Assembly: GCA_959347315.1 (NCBI GenBank)
Contig: OY365815.1
Span: 20,446,803-20,510,802 of the forward strand
From: Bimastos eiseni
Lineage: Eukaryota; Annelida; Clitellata; Crassiclitellata; Lumbricidae
Direction: 5' to 3'
Length of the DNA: 64,000 nucleotides
Part shown: positions 25,901 through 33,615 of the stretch, piece by piece
Layout of the letters: every line of letters starts with the position of its first letter
Position numbering within the stretch: the first letter of the stretch is position 1
Position numbers and translations under genes: made by a program
The notes under the pieces: generated by a model
What the model was told of the DNA's origin: nothing
Databases searched by the model: none
The model's input: only the letters and a program-made list of their open reading frames with translations

Positions 25901-27214
25901 TTCACATTTGTAATGAATTATCAGGCTTGACGTCACTTAATTATTTTATAAGAACAGAGTTGCATTACATACAGATGCCCTGAAAAACCAACTGTTGGCA
26001 AAACAGAAAATGTCATGAAATGTTAGAAACAATCAACTCACCGGTAATTCGCACCACGCAACCTGGACGCCCGTCTCAGAATCCAGTCCTTTGTAGACGG
26101 TTTTGAAAGATCCACGTCCAATCTCAACATCAAATTTAAGGAACCTTCCATTTGGTGAACTACAGACAGAATTCTCTATGCCTTCTTCTTCATCTCTGAC
26201 TTTGTCTTTCTTCACACGAGTCGAGCTTTCTTCATCTGAATCCGTTTCATCACTTTCGTGGTAGCGTTTTATGCTTTCTACGTGAGTCACCTCAAGTGAC
26301 TTAACAAAACTGTTTGACTTCTTACAAGCATTACTTTGTGGCAACTGAAGACAATTTCTTAGAGATGGTGTTTCCTCGCCTATTCTCTGGGAATCTCCGC
26401 TAGCAATACAGCTGGACTCAATAGTCACCTGTTTCTTACCTTTCACAGAACCAGACACCTTTTTGAGAACTGGCTTAATTACTTTCGTTTCACGTGATTC
26501 AAAAACAATCCCATCACATACTGAAAGACATTCTGTCACACGCTGTTCTGTAACTGAAGTGTCCAATTGTTGTACATGCACTTCTACAGATCCATTGCAT
26601 ATCAACCCAGCCTCGACCGACAGAAGACGACTATAATTTCCTACATTGTTCAAGACGCTGGTCACACTTAAATCAGCAGCTAGTTGAATCCCAGACTGGT
26701 TTTGCATACTACTATGAACCATTACAGAACTACTCTGACTGACATTCAAACAGGTAACTCCACAATCTGAAGGACTATGCTTAGTGAAACAATCTGTACA
26801 CGGCAAATAAACATTATCACATTGTAAATTTGAAAGCACACAAAGATTATCTTGCATATCTTGTTCAATATGGCTGCCAACAGAGACATCAACTGTGACA
26901 TCGTGCTCATCGATCGCGACAGATTTTGATTGTGCTGATGAAGTCCAAGAAATTATATTGGTGGAATTTAATTTGCCTAATGAAATGTTTTCCAGTACAT
27001 CGTCCATTCCACAGATCTCATGCCGATCATGGATTGCTATGTATCCACTACAGCCCAACCCAGGAGCAAAACCCGTCTGAAAGACGTCTTGCCCCTGCAT
27101 TGGAGCACTGGTGGTTGCAGCTGCCATAGCCACAGAGTCTTCTCCTACTGCTGACAAGCTTGGCACGGTTGGTACGGAACTATGGTTGTATAAAAGCGGA
27201 TCATCGCTTAACAT
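8471..27214 (-). CDS. WNK: WNK (with-no-lysine) serine/threonine kinase, complete, 14 coding exons, ~2,989 aa
   Basis: Fourteen exons join in frame from the ATG at 27214 to the TAG at 8471. An in-frame TGA lies 12 bases before the ATG, and the start has A at -3. WNK kinases sense chloride and cell volume and phosphorylate OSR1/SPAK-type kinases that control cation-chloride cotransporters. The kinase domain is at residues ~358-617. The glycine loop GRGSFKTVY carries the catalytic Lys (~371), and the usual beta3 Lys is replaced by Cys in VAWCEL (~388), the WNK hallmark. [18 protein letters not shown] (DLG, the chloride-site region) and the activation-loop Ser in AKSVIG follow. A PF2/CCT domain (~618-705) and a second one (~858-940) come next. 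Beyond these is a Gln/Met-rich region of about 2,000 residues with a predicted coiled coil (~2683-2735). I saw no clear RFxV motif in the tail. Confidence 0.95.
12151..12284 (-). CDS. WNK: WNK coding exon 13
   Basis: The acceptor TTTTTGCAG|AAT follows a phase-0 exon, and the donor is ATCAA|GTAAGT. It encodes about 44 residues ([20 protein letters not shown]). It lies between the two very large exons. Confidence 0.85.
12672..12908 (+). mobile_element. tRNA-derived SINE, family 1, copy 1
   Basis: This copy has a tRNA-like head: box A in GGCACAGTGGCCGATCGG and box B in GGTTCGAGCC near 12738. It is followed by a shared body that includes GGGACCTTGAGCAAGTCCTT, which resembles the core of CORE-SINEs, and a tail with AATAAAATAAAA-like repeats. 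It lies in the WNK intron between exons 13 and 12. Four other copies occur in the window. Confidence 0.8.
13136..16429 (-). CDS. WNK: WNK coding exon 12, giant 3,294-nt exon, Gln/Met/Pro-rich
   Basis: The exon is open for 1,098 codons, phase 0 at both ends (acceptor TTTGCAG|GTA, donor AAGCTT|GTAAGT). It encodes a low-complexity region with recurring 'M-x-Q/V-P-Q/M-A-Q' units, for example [15 protein letters not shown] and three tandem VPKMAQ copies. No folded domain is evident. Long disordered regions after the second CCT domain are known in animal WNKs; here it would keep the kinase within very large assemblies or condensates, which is only a suggestion. Confidence 0.9.
15175..15232 (-). repeat. 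Three tandem 18-bp units inside WNK exon 12
   Basis: The 18-bp unit GCCATCTTTGGCACTTGY (+ strand) repeats three times almost exactly and encodes VPKMAQ three times. This is an in-frame minisatellite. Confidence 0.85.
16705..16945. repeat. Minisatellite, 35-bp unit, about 7 copies
   Basis: Units start at 16705, 16740, 16775, 16810, 16845, 16880 and 16915 and read AGGTAGATTGTTAAATAACT followed by GCTAATTGTAGCAGA with few changes. The array lies in the WNK intron between exons 12 and 11. Confidence 0.95.
17083..17303 (-). mobile_element. tRNA-derived SINE, family 1, copy 2
   Basis: On the - strand it reads from a box A-like start (GTGTGGCATGATGGCCGGTT) through a box B-like segment near 17227 and the GGGACCTTGAGCAAGTCCTT core to a GATATCAAATTTC-like end. 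It lies in the same WNK intron as the 35-bp minisatellite. Confidence 0.75.
17401..17736 (-). CDS. WNK: WNK coding exon 11, end of second CCT domain
   Basis: Phase 0 at both ends (acceptor TTTGCAG|GTG, donor GATGTG|GTAAGC). The first ~35 residues ([20 protein letters not shown]) complete the second PF2/CCT domain started in exon 10. Confidence 0.85.
17913..18156 (-). CDS. WNK: WNK coding exon 10, start of second CCT domain
   Basis: After a basic stretch ([15 protein letters not shown]) comes LPRLTFINV ... [20 protein letters not shown], matching the second conserved PF2-like domain of WNKs (VxCQLET...VxFKF). Donor AACCTG|GTAAGC. Confidence 0.9.
18320..18441 (-). CDS. WNK: WNK coding exon 9
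   Basis: The acceptor TTCTGTAG|GGG follows a phase-0 exon. It encodes [14 protein letters not shown] and a Ser/Pro stretch and ends two bases into a Ser codon that is completed by exon 10. Phase agreement with both neighbours supports it. Confidence 0.8.
18675..19540. mobile_element. piggyBac-like element, 866 bp, TTAA target sites
   Basis: The element is flanked by TTAA on both sides (18671-18674 and 19541-19544). Its ends are imperfect inverted repeats: CACTTTGACTGCTGACAC on the left and, read inward from the right, CACATTGACCGCTAGAGACG. Subterminal palindromes with GGGACGTGTATACACGTC occur near the right end. A 78-codon open frame on the - strand shows no transposase motif that I recognise, so it is most likely non-autonomous. 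It lies in a WNK intron. Confidence 0.65.
19861..19931 (-). CDS. WNK: WNK coding exon 8 (71 nt)
   Basis: The acceptor TTTTGCAG|TG completes a Val codon, and the donor is CCTATG|GTACGT. It encodes [20 protein letters not shown]. Small, but phase-correct with exons 7 and 9. Confidence 0.7.
20372..20618 (-). CDS. WNK: WNK coding exon 7, end of first PF2/CCT domain
   Basis: The acceptor TTTTTAG|GTT is phase 0. The first residues ([20 protein letters not shown]) finish the first PF2-like domain; the rest is Ser/Thr-rich linker. The donor is GTTCCTG|GTTAGT. Confidence 0.85.
21120..21339 (-). CDS. WNK: WNK coding exon 6, kinase C-lobe end and first PF2/CCT domain
   Basis: It encodes [20 protein letters not shown], the end of the kinase fold, then [20 protein letters not shown], the core of the autoinhibitory PF2-like domain that binds RFxV peptides in WNK/OSR proteins. 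Donor AAAATG-side junction ATG|GTAAGT. Confidence 0.9.
21540..21910. repeat. Low-complexity region with recurring ACCATA/TACCATA words
   Basis: The words ATACCATA, CCATACCATA and CATACC recur irregularly in a WNK intron. No clean unit length can be defined, so this is cryptic simplicity rather than a tandem array. Confidence 0.4.
22526..22588. mobile_element. 63-bp palindromic MITE-like element between TTAA sites
   Basis: TTAA (22522-22525) is followed by CCCTTTAACGACCA, and the right end is TGGTCATTAAAGGG followed by TTAA (22589-22592). The 14-bp ends are near-perfect inverted repeats. The TTAA duplication and CCC ends fit a tiny piggyBac-derived MITE; a plain hairpin cannot be excluded. 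Confidence 0.5.
22910..22998 (-). CDS. WNK: WNK coding exon 5 (kinase C-lobe)
   Basis: It encodes [20 protein letters not shown], then [10 protein letters not shown], matching the WNK kinase subdomain after the substrate-binding helices. Phase 0 in, phase 2 out (GAAAG|GTCAGT). Confidence 0.9.
23687..23844 (-). CDS. WNK: WNK coding exon 4 (activation segment end, C-lobe)
   Basis: It begins within Gly-Thr-Pro-Glu ([13 protein letters not shown]) and continues [23 protein letters not shown] and the DVYAFG block are kinase subdomains VIII and IX. Acceptor TTTCTTAG|GT, donor TCATCG|GTAATT. Confidence 0.95.
24263..24483 (-). CDS. WNK: WNK coding exon 3 (catalytic loop, DLG, activation loop)
   Basis: It contains [24 protein letters not shown] and [10 protein letters not shown], then the activation-loop Ser in AKSVIG. 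The DLG in place of DFG is normal for WNKs and forms part of the chloride pocket. Confidence 0.95.
24888..25063 (-). CDS. WNK: WNK coding exon 2 (alphaC helix and N-lobe)
   Basis: It encodes [20 protein letters not shown], then the conserved [15 protein letters not shown]. Phase 0 in (TTTGTAG|GAG), phase 2 out (AAGAC|GTATGA). Confidence 0.95.
26042..27214 (-). CDS. WNK: WNK coding exon 1 (N-terminal region and kinase start)
   Basis: It opens with the ATG at 27214 and holds about 355 residues of disordered, Ser/Val-rich leader, then an acidic stretch ([13 protein letters not shown]). The kinase starts at [13 protein letters not shown], and the exon ends after CELP at the donor TTACCG|GTGAGT. 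The Cys in VAWCEL replaces the usual ATP-site Lys. Confidence 0.95.
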
Positions 27215-27802
27215 TTTCCAGACTCAGCAAGGCAACCAGCAGCGTTTTGAGAATATCACAGACTTCTACTTTGTCATTGAATGATAATACTGATATAGCT
27301 GAAAAGTAAATACATAAATGGCATCAAATTTTTGAAGTAATACATCTATACAGACAATTTACTCATCTCCATCATTGAATAAGATGCCCAAAAATTTAAT
27401 TTTTCACATCCTCCAGTTTTGCATTACGGGTGCATAGCAAATCCCAAAACATGGATTTGCCGAATCTCATAAATAAAATTTTCCAAGTTAAGACAAATCA
27501 TTTGCTAATATCCAACTGTTCAAGACATTTTCAAATATCAATTTTGAATATAGATATAAAACACAGGGTTATCATAGATATAAAATATACCCACAGTAAT
27601 CATCAAGACAAAGTACTTCTCTATGTAAGCAATATGGTGACCTGGAACAGAGTGCTGTTACCGCACAGCGACATCCTACGATGCAATTCATGACGCAAGT
27701 AACGCGGAAAATCTCCAACCATCATCAAACTTACAACATGGACTATGCTTCTTAGTTCTGGATTCTAGAAAAAGTTCTGTTTAAACTCAGCACATTACAC
27801 AG

Positions 27803-28038
27803 TGGTGTGGCACAGTGGCCGATCGGTTAGAGCGGTCAGCCCATAATGTTCAGTGTGTGCTGAGCGAGCGGGTTTGAGCCTCGTCCGGGACGTCACTGTG
27901 TAGGGACCTGTAGCAAGTCCTTCGCGCACCATTGCTCTGCAGTACAACTGCAATTGTGCAGTCGAGGCGTGTGTATGCACTTCTGAGCAAAAGATGTTAG
28001 AAGAAGGGCGGTATCAAATTTCGGTAATAAATAAATAA
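27803..28038 (+). mobile_element. tRNA-derived SINE, family 1, copy 3
   Basis: It starts GTGTGGCACAGTGGCCGATC and has a degenerate box B (GGGTTTGAGCC), a TAGGGACCTGTAGCAAGTCC core and an AATAAATAAATAAAT tail. It lies just upstream of the WNK start exon. Confidence 0.8.
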
Positions 28039-28185
28039 ATTATGAACCAAATGTTTGCTACCTCATATGCGGGTATGTTTTAGTATCGTTTTAAATTCGT
28101 AAATATGGCATGCTAGAGATTCGCATTATGGGTCATTGCTGCTATATAGCAGTACTCCATTTAATGAAAGTAATATGTACTGGAG

Positions 28186-28245
28186 CACTAATATGGCACC
28201 ACTCAAATCAGAGGCGCTCACTACTCAACACAAAGTCCAATGGGG
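28186..28245 (-). mobile_element. LINE (CR1/L2-type) 3' end fragment
   Basis: The segment CAGAGGCGCTCACTACTCAA with its flanks closely matches the 3' end of the LINE remnant at 45.1-45.6 kb (about 50 bp shared), on the same strand. It is a heavily truncated copy. Confidence 0.45.
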
Positions 28246-28389
28246 CTATATCGTTTACCTAGACAGGAACTCATTCATAACAATTAACCTATATAATTTT
28301 CAGAATTCGAATGCCTGGCATAAAATTGTTTTCAGAAATTTGGTCTACTGTGCATTTTCACCACTTTCGAAGAATCAGGTTTCGTGAAT

Positions 28390-29300
28390 TAAGGTAGATT
28401 CTTTTTCCACACTTTCCACCTAGATAAAGCTTGTCACTGAATGTGCACTTGACTTGAAGGTGACTTTTCGAGTATATTCAATTAAACACTGAATTAATTT
28501 ATTGCCACCTGGGTAAACACCCGACACGCTGGGTTAACCAATATGTAGCTATACTTAGCCAAATCCAACATGTGGGCCAAACTTTTCGTAACTAGTACAG
28601 TTCACGAGTAAATTCGAGACCTTACTTCCATACTTACGGTCATGTCATCCAGCTGCTTTTCTGACCAAGAAAAATAAGAATCTCTATTTTCAACTAAGGT
28701 ATGAAAGTAGTAGCTATAGAATTACACAAATTTCAGTCTTCCTATTGAAAATTAATCATCCGAGCTGTTTCGCCATTTTCCGGCATTTTATTACTCACAT
28801 TTTGTAGACGTGCGTTAGTCCGCGCCTACAGACAAACTCAATTAGGTTAGAGTATTTGAAAGCGTTCGTCAGATTTACAAATCTCCGAGAAACAGGTAGA
28901 TATTCCTCCGAGTTGAACAGAAAATACTGAATGAAATCGAATCGAAACGCCGATTCGCTCACCATTACGAACAACTAACAACCCTAAACTCCTACAACTA
29001 ACATAAAGAGCACTGGTAGCTTACTTCCATTTGACCACGTTGGTCCTCGGCGCAATAATATACACCCAACGACGTAGCTCTGGCTAATTGTGCTGCTAGA
29101 TCTCTAGTAATATAAAAAATAAGCAACTTTAAAAGCAATGTTAAACTAAACACCACAAAAATATATACATACCTGTAAAAAATTAACCAAACAACTACGA
29201 ACTATTTTCTCTAACGTTGATGCTTCCGAGTGTTGAAACGTTAACGAACGATAGCTTTAAAGTTTTAACTATCTTTTCTTGCTAACTGTTTTATTAAATC
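28390..29300 (-). promoter_or_regulatory. Possible 5' UTR exons and promoter region of the WNK gene
   Basis: Three good splice donors on the - strand (near 29172, TTTACAG|GTATGT; 29024, ATGGAA|GTAAGC; 28637, GACC|GTAAGT) lie 1.4-2 kb upstream of the ATG exon, which itself has an acceptor-like TAG near 27270. They could mark alternative untranslated first exons. No TATA box or clear start site can be assigned. Confidence 0.25.
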
Positions 29301-30440
29301 AGAGCAATGAAGTGCACAATAAAATATAGATAAAAAATAAAAATTTGAAACTTTGACTTTTATCTAACAAAACACTCTTATTGCAAGATATCGTTTATTT
29401 GAGCCTATATTAAATGCAAGAGTACATTATGACCTGGTTACATATAAATTGAGAAGGTCTTGTCTTGTCTGTCTAAACCACGATTAAGAATTCAGAACGG
29501 ACCAAAGACCGCGGGTCTTGTGACGCAGTGATTGGCCAGGATTGTCTGAGTTTCATCGCATGCGTGTCTTATAATAGCTGGACCTATGGGTCACGAAAAT
29601 TTCCACTGCAGACGTGATCAGTGAGTGGCACACACGCATCGATATCAGTATAGCCTATCAGCAAGATATCGATGCTTATACGTCCGGGGAAAACGGGGAA
29701 ATCATAGGGGCCTGTAAGACATGGGCCTAAATAGCGATGACTCGAGCATGGATCACTAAAGCTGATTTCTGTCGATTTCAACACCCGTCGCCCGTTGTTG
29801 CCATGAGCTATCATCAATCTGTGAATCCACCCCGCAGGTAACCACTTAAAACACATCAAAGAAGCGTTCGGGTTGAAAACTTTATATCATGCAGTCACTG
29901 GCACGTGGTACACGTTTATTCAAATTACGAACTCGGCAAAACTTAAACCTTGCAATGTTGTCTCCCCTCAGGTCTTAAAAATCAAAACAATAGGCAAACT
30001 ATTTCACATAATTTTTATTCTATCCCGATACACCCTCTTTCGTTTATCTCCTTCACCGTCTCAATTCTAAACTTGGTCCAATAGGATCTTGATCTGGCAT
30101 CGATTGCACACCGCTTTTCGATTATGTTTTTATGTTTTGACTAGGTGCTTGCAAATATATATACTAGAGGCCTAACATTTTAGTAGGCTTACTGTTTGAA
30201 ATTGTCATTATGCCCAAATGTCCAATAGATTACGTACGTTGTCGCATGCAGCTCACTCAATATAACGGAAGCTGCATAGAGTTAGTCTTTGTTACTAGGC
30301 CTCCTGCACGTAGGGCTTATAAGTTCTTCAATACGTGATAACGGCATAAAACGAACGCAATGTTCGAGTCAGAATCGCAGTTTGGACAAACAGTAAAGCG
30401 AGAACCATCTGTGTGGGCTTTTGCTATTAGTGACTCTACC
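29301..30440. other. Intergenic DNA upstream of WNK
   Basis: No coding region, RNA gene or recognisable transposon is visible here. Short open frames lack any family signature. Confidence 0.3.
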
Positions 30441-30448
30441 AGTTAGCG

Positions 30449-30608
30449 CCAACTAATCGATTAGTTCGATTAATCGTTTAGTTTGATTAATCGATTAGCT
30501 CGATTAATGGATTAATCGATTGTTCTATTAGCTCGATTAGTAGTCTGCGATTAGCTCGATTATTTGCTAAATACGATAAGCTCGATATTGTTTGATAGTT
30601 CGATTAGT
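30449..30608. repeat. Cluster of AATCGATTAG / GCTCGATTA words
   Basis: The palindromic word AATCGATTAG and relatives (TTAGCTCGATTA) recur about ten times with irregular spacing. It looks like a decayed simple repeat or an array of related binding words. Confidence 0.6.
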
Positions 30609-30691
30609 AGGCCTAATTAATAGACCTATCACAACTCGTGATGTTGACTCTGTGCATCAGTTAATGCTTCGTTACAGTGGTGACCACTCAT

Positions 30692-30800
30692 TTCGTGGCA
30701 GATCAATTCGTCGTACTACTCTTTTTTGTCACAGATTAATTCGTGGCACTCTTTTTTGTCACAGATCAATTCGTCGCACTCATTTTGTCGCAGCTCCTTT
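30692..30800. repeat. Short tandem repeat, ~33-bp unit, about 3 copies
   Basis: The phrase CACAGATCAATTCGTCGCAC, with TCTTTTTTGT nearby, appears three times with small changes, the last one decayed. Confidence 0.7.
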
Positions 30801-30822
30801 CGTCGTTGCGCGGTGGAGGCGA

Positions 30823-30918
30823 TAGCTTGGACTACGTACGTCGCTCTTCGTTATCTCATCATCCGAAACAATGCATGGGAGTGCATGCGTGTGTGCCAGT
30901 CATGGTCACTAAGATGCT
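30823..30918 (+). repeat. Left arm of an inverted repeat pair (partner near 32950-33045)
   Basis: GCTTGGACTACGTACGTCGC, then TCTTCGTTATCTCATCATCC and GAAACAAT, is matched in reverse complement by the segment at about 32950-33045, with small indels. Confidence 0.75.
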
Positions 30919-32229
30919 GTTTGTCCAAGCCTAGGCCTACTTGTGTGCCCACTTCACACACTTCCTTACATATAATTTAGGCACATGTTTTCACACATCG
31001 AGATCATTTAGACAGGCATGCTTTTATTTCGAAATAATGGTTTAACAAATATTAGCGTGTGTTACAACCGCGCCGCCAACTAATTCATCGATTAGTTCGA
31101 CAGAAAGACCTCGTCACGACGTTTCCAGTCTAATAGACCTATATTATATTTCACGATAATAAAACCAAATATTTTCACCTACCGTGAACCTATTAAAGCA
31201 ATCTCAATATCGCAAGCTTGCTCAGATGGCGCCACAGTGCTATGCTAAGTATGCTTCGTTTTATCGCACTTAAATACTATACGTGGCGCCTCAGAGGAGC
31301 CATAGGCCTTTTATTGCCTCTTGCCCCTCTCAACCCACTCAACCTAGCTTCTCAATGGACCAGCACGTGTATAAGTAAGGTATTCATTAATTAGCCTATT
31401 TAGAAGTCAAACAGTCCTAATTAAGTCGACAACAATGCATTACAATCACATGTATGCATGCACGTAGGCCCAGGCCCATAAGGTGAACCTATTTTCACAA
31501 CAAATTAATTTACAGTAATTCATGCGGAGTTTTACAAATGTTTTCCTCCTGTTTGACGCTTGTAATTCTGAAATTGATTGATTGACCGATTCTTTAAAAA
31601 CAGAGTGATAAAGCATAACGCAATAAGAATTATATAATAGGAGATTAAGACTGTTTTCTGTTGGTGCTGTCAAAAGCAGGGACGTATACATGCCCTACCC
31701 CTAAGCCATTGGAGCAACTTAATCCCCCCCTTAACCCTAAGTCTTTGGACCAACTCGCCCCAACTTTGAATGGCAGAAGGATTAGTATTATTAAAGGATG
31801 AATAATATATTGAACTGAGTCAATGTCGAACACAGTGACAATATAGAACAGAACAGAATGGCTCAACTGCAAGTAATACAAGATTTTTAATGGTAGGCCT
31901 ATACATAGGCCTATTTAAAAACTTTACTTCCCCTAATTTCGCAATTAGATCTCTTTCCTACTTCTTGAATGGAGCATTTGCTTCTAGGTTTCTACGGCGT
32001 AGACGCCTCTGGTTCAAAGGACAACCTAAATGACCTATACAACTCGTTACGTGGAGGGTTGCCACTTCATTACCATCAGAAGCTATTTTATGGTAGCCAG
32101 ACGATTTATTTCTACTTATACTGTTTGGGCCTACAAATGACTATAATATTAGGAAAACAATAAAAGGAAACTTAAATAACAAGTTTACAGCTCACAAAAC
32201 AGTCCTTTGTAGTCCCACACCAAAATTGA

Positions 32230-32500
32230 TATTACAAATTTATCAGACCGGCTTATGCTTTTCCTTCACACCTCCGCCACATTCAATCATTTCAATGCCA
32301 TTGATCACAGCCTCCTTCTAGAATCTCAATGAAGTCTGATGGACCACCCTAATTCTTGGTTTCACGTTTCTGACGTCTCTACTCTGGATCCTTTCTTACT
32401 TGTCTTCCATATACTAATTCTCTGTTAAAGCCTCTATGACCGCTGTTCGCACCCCTTTCCAATCACATGCGGTCCACTCCTCTTCGTCCTGTGCACAGTG
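32230..32500 (+). mobile_element. Possible LINE (CR1/L2-type) reverse transcriptase fragment
   Basis: A badly frameshifted stretch reads like 'SATFN ... AIDHSLLLES', which resembles the 'SAAFDTVDHxxLLxRL' block of CR1/L2 reverse transcriptases, followed by pieces resembling the next RT block. Weak but suggestive. Confidence 0.35.
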
Positions 32501-32949
32501 TAGGCGCATACGTACCACTTATACTTAGGCCATCAACTATAATATCTTCCTCGGCTGGCTGTTGACCACCAAGGATTTGAGTAGGGAGAGGGTAGTGGAA
32601 GAGTGCTGGAGGAATTGGGTCGTCCATAAAGGACGTTCGCAAAAAACTTACTTGTTAATTGTCTGACTGATACAAATTTATTAAACGACGCATCCATAAC
32701 AAGGCCTACCTCTGAAAATATTGAAATAAAATAATAACAGATTTCGTAAAGATATCGGACCGAATGTGGCGGGCCATCGGCCCTGGGAGGCACAAATTCA
32801 GTTGGTGTGGCTGAATAGAGGACGTATTATAGAGGACTTGTCGAATACTTTAATTGTCATCCAGTGAACCCATGACGGAATTCTCTGGCCTGAGGCTTCT
32901 AGTGCCAAAGGGGTGGGAGTAGGAATACAAGTATCATTAAATTTTACGA

Positions 32950-33045
32950 CGGCATCAGAGTGATCCTGACTGCATGGTACACACACACACACTCCCATTG
33001 TTTCGGATGACGAGATAACGAAGAGCGATGTAGTCCAAGCGATTC
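32950..33045 (-). repeat. Right arm of an inverted repeat pair (partner at 30823-30918)
   Basis: In reverse complement it reads GCTTGGACTACATCGCTCTT, then CGTTATCTCGTCATCCGAAA, aligning to the left arm. A (CA)n run replaces part of it. Confidence 0.75.
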
Positions 33046-33445
33046 TGTCCCAGCATATAATTTGCACATTCATTTTCGGAAATAACACGAATGCATAGGC
33101 ACGTCGTCGCCGGAGCTCGCCTCTACCGCCTCACACAATTATATTATTAAGTAACACCTTCATGAATCATTAGTTCTCTGAATTGCCCTCCTATCACAGA
33201 CGGACTATAGGCCTAAACAGACACCAACACAGACACTCTCAGACAGTGACTTGTCAGAGTATAACATAGGCGTAGGGCAAAAGCCTACACAGGAGGGTCG
33301 ATAGGCGACTGATATATAATGTACTGGCCTTCATCAAGCACACTGTCACTTTTAGCATCTATAGGGCCTACCATGTGAGCGCTATTTAGTTCATATTAAT
33401 TATGGACACATTTGTTCACTGACAATTAGGCCAGTTGCAGATAAC

Positions 33446-33554
33446 GATAATAAATAATAATAATAATAACAAACCACTGATTACCAACCTACCATCAGCA
33501 GGCTTTACATTTCAATTTGAAGTCTCAATTAGTAACATTTTCTATACATAAGCC

Positions 33555-33585
<31 letters not shown>

Positions 33586-33615
33586 CATACATACATACTT
33601 ACGTATGTATGTATG
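33446..33615. repeat. Simple repeats: (AAT)n and (TACA)n with an inverted GTAT tail
   Basis: A short AAT run lies at about 33448-33470. A TACA array runs 33556-33598 and is followed by CGTATGTATGTATG, so the array can fold back on itself. Confidence 0.85.

Noticed and set aside
29584..29859. 91-codon - strand frame upstream of WNK as a gene
   Set aside because: No recognisable motif and no flanking splice sites that would extend it; its composition looks non-coding.
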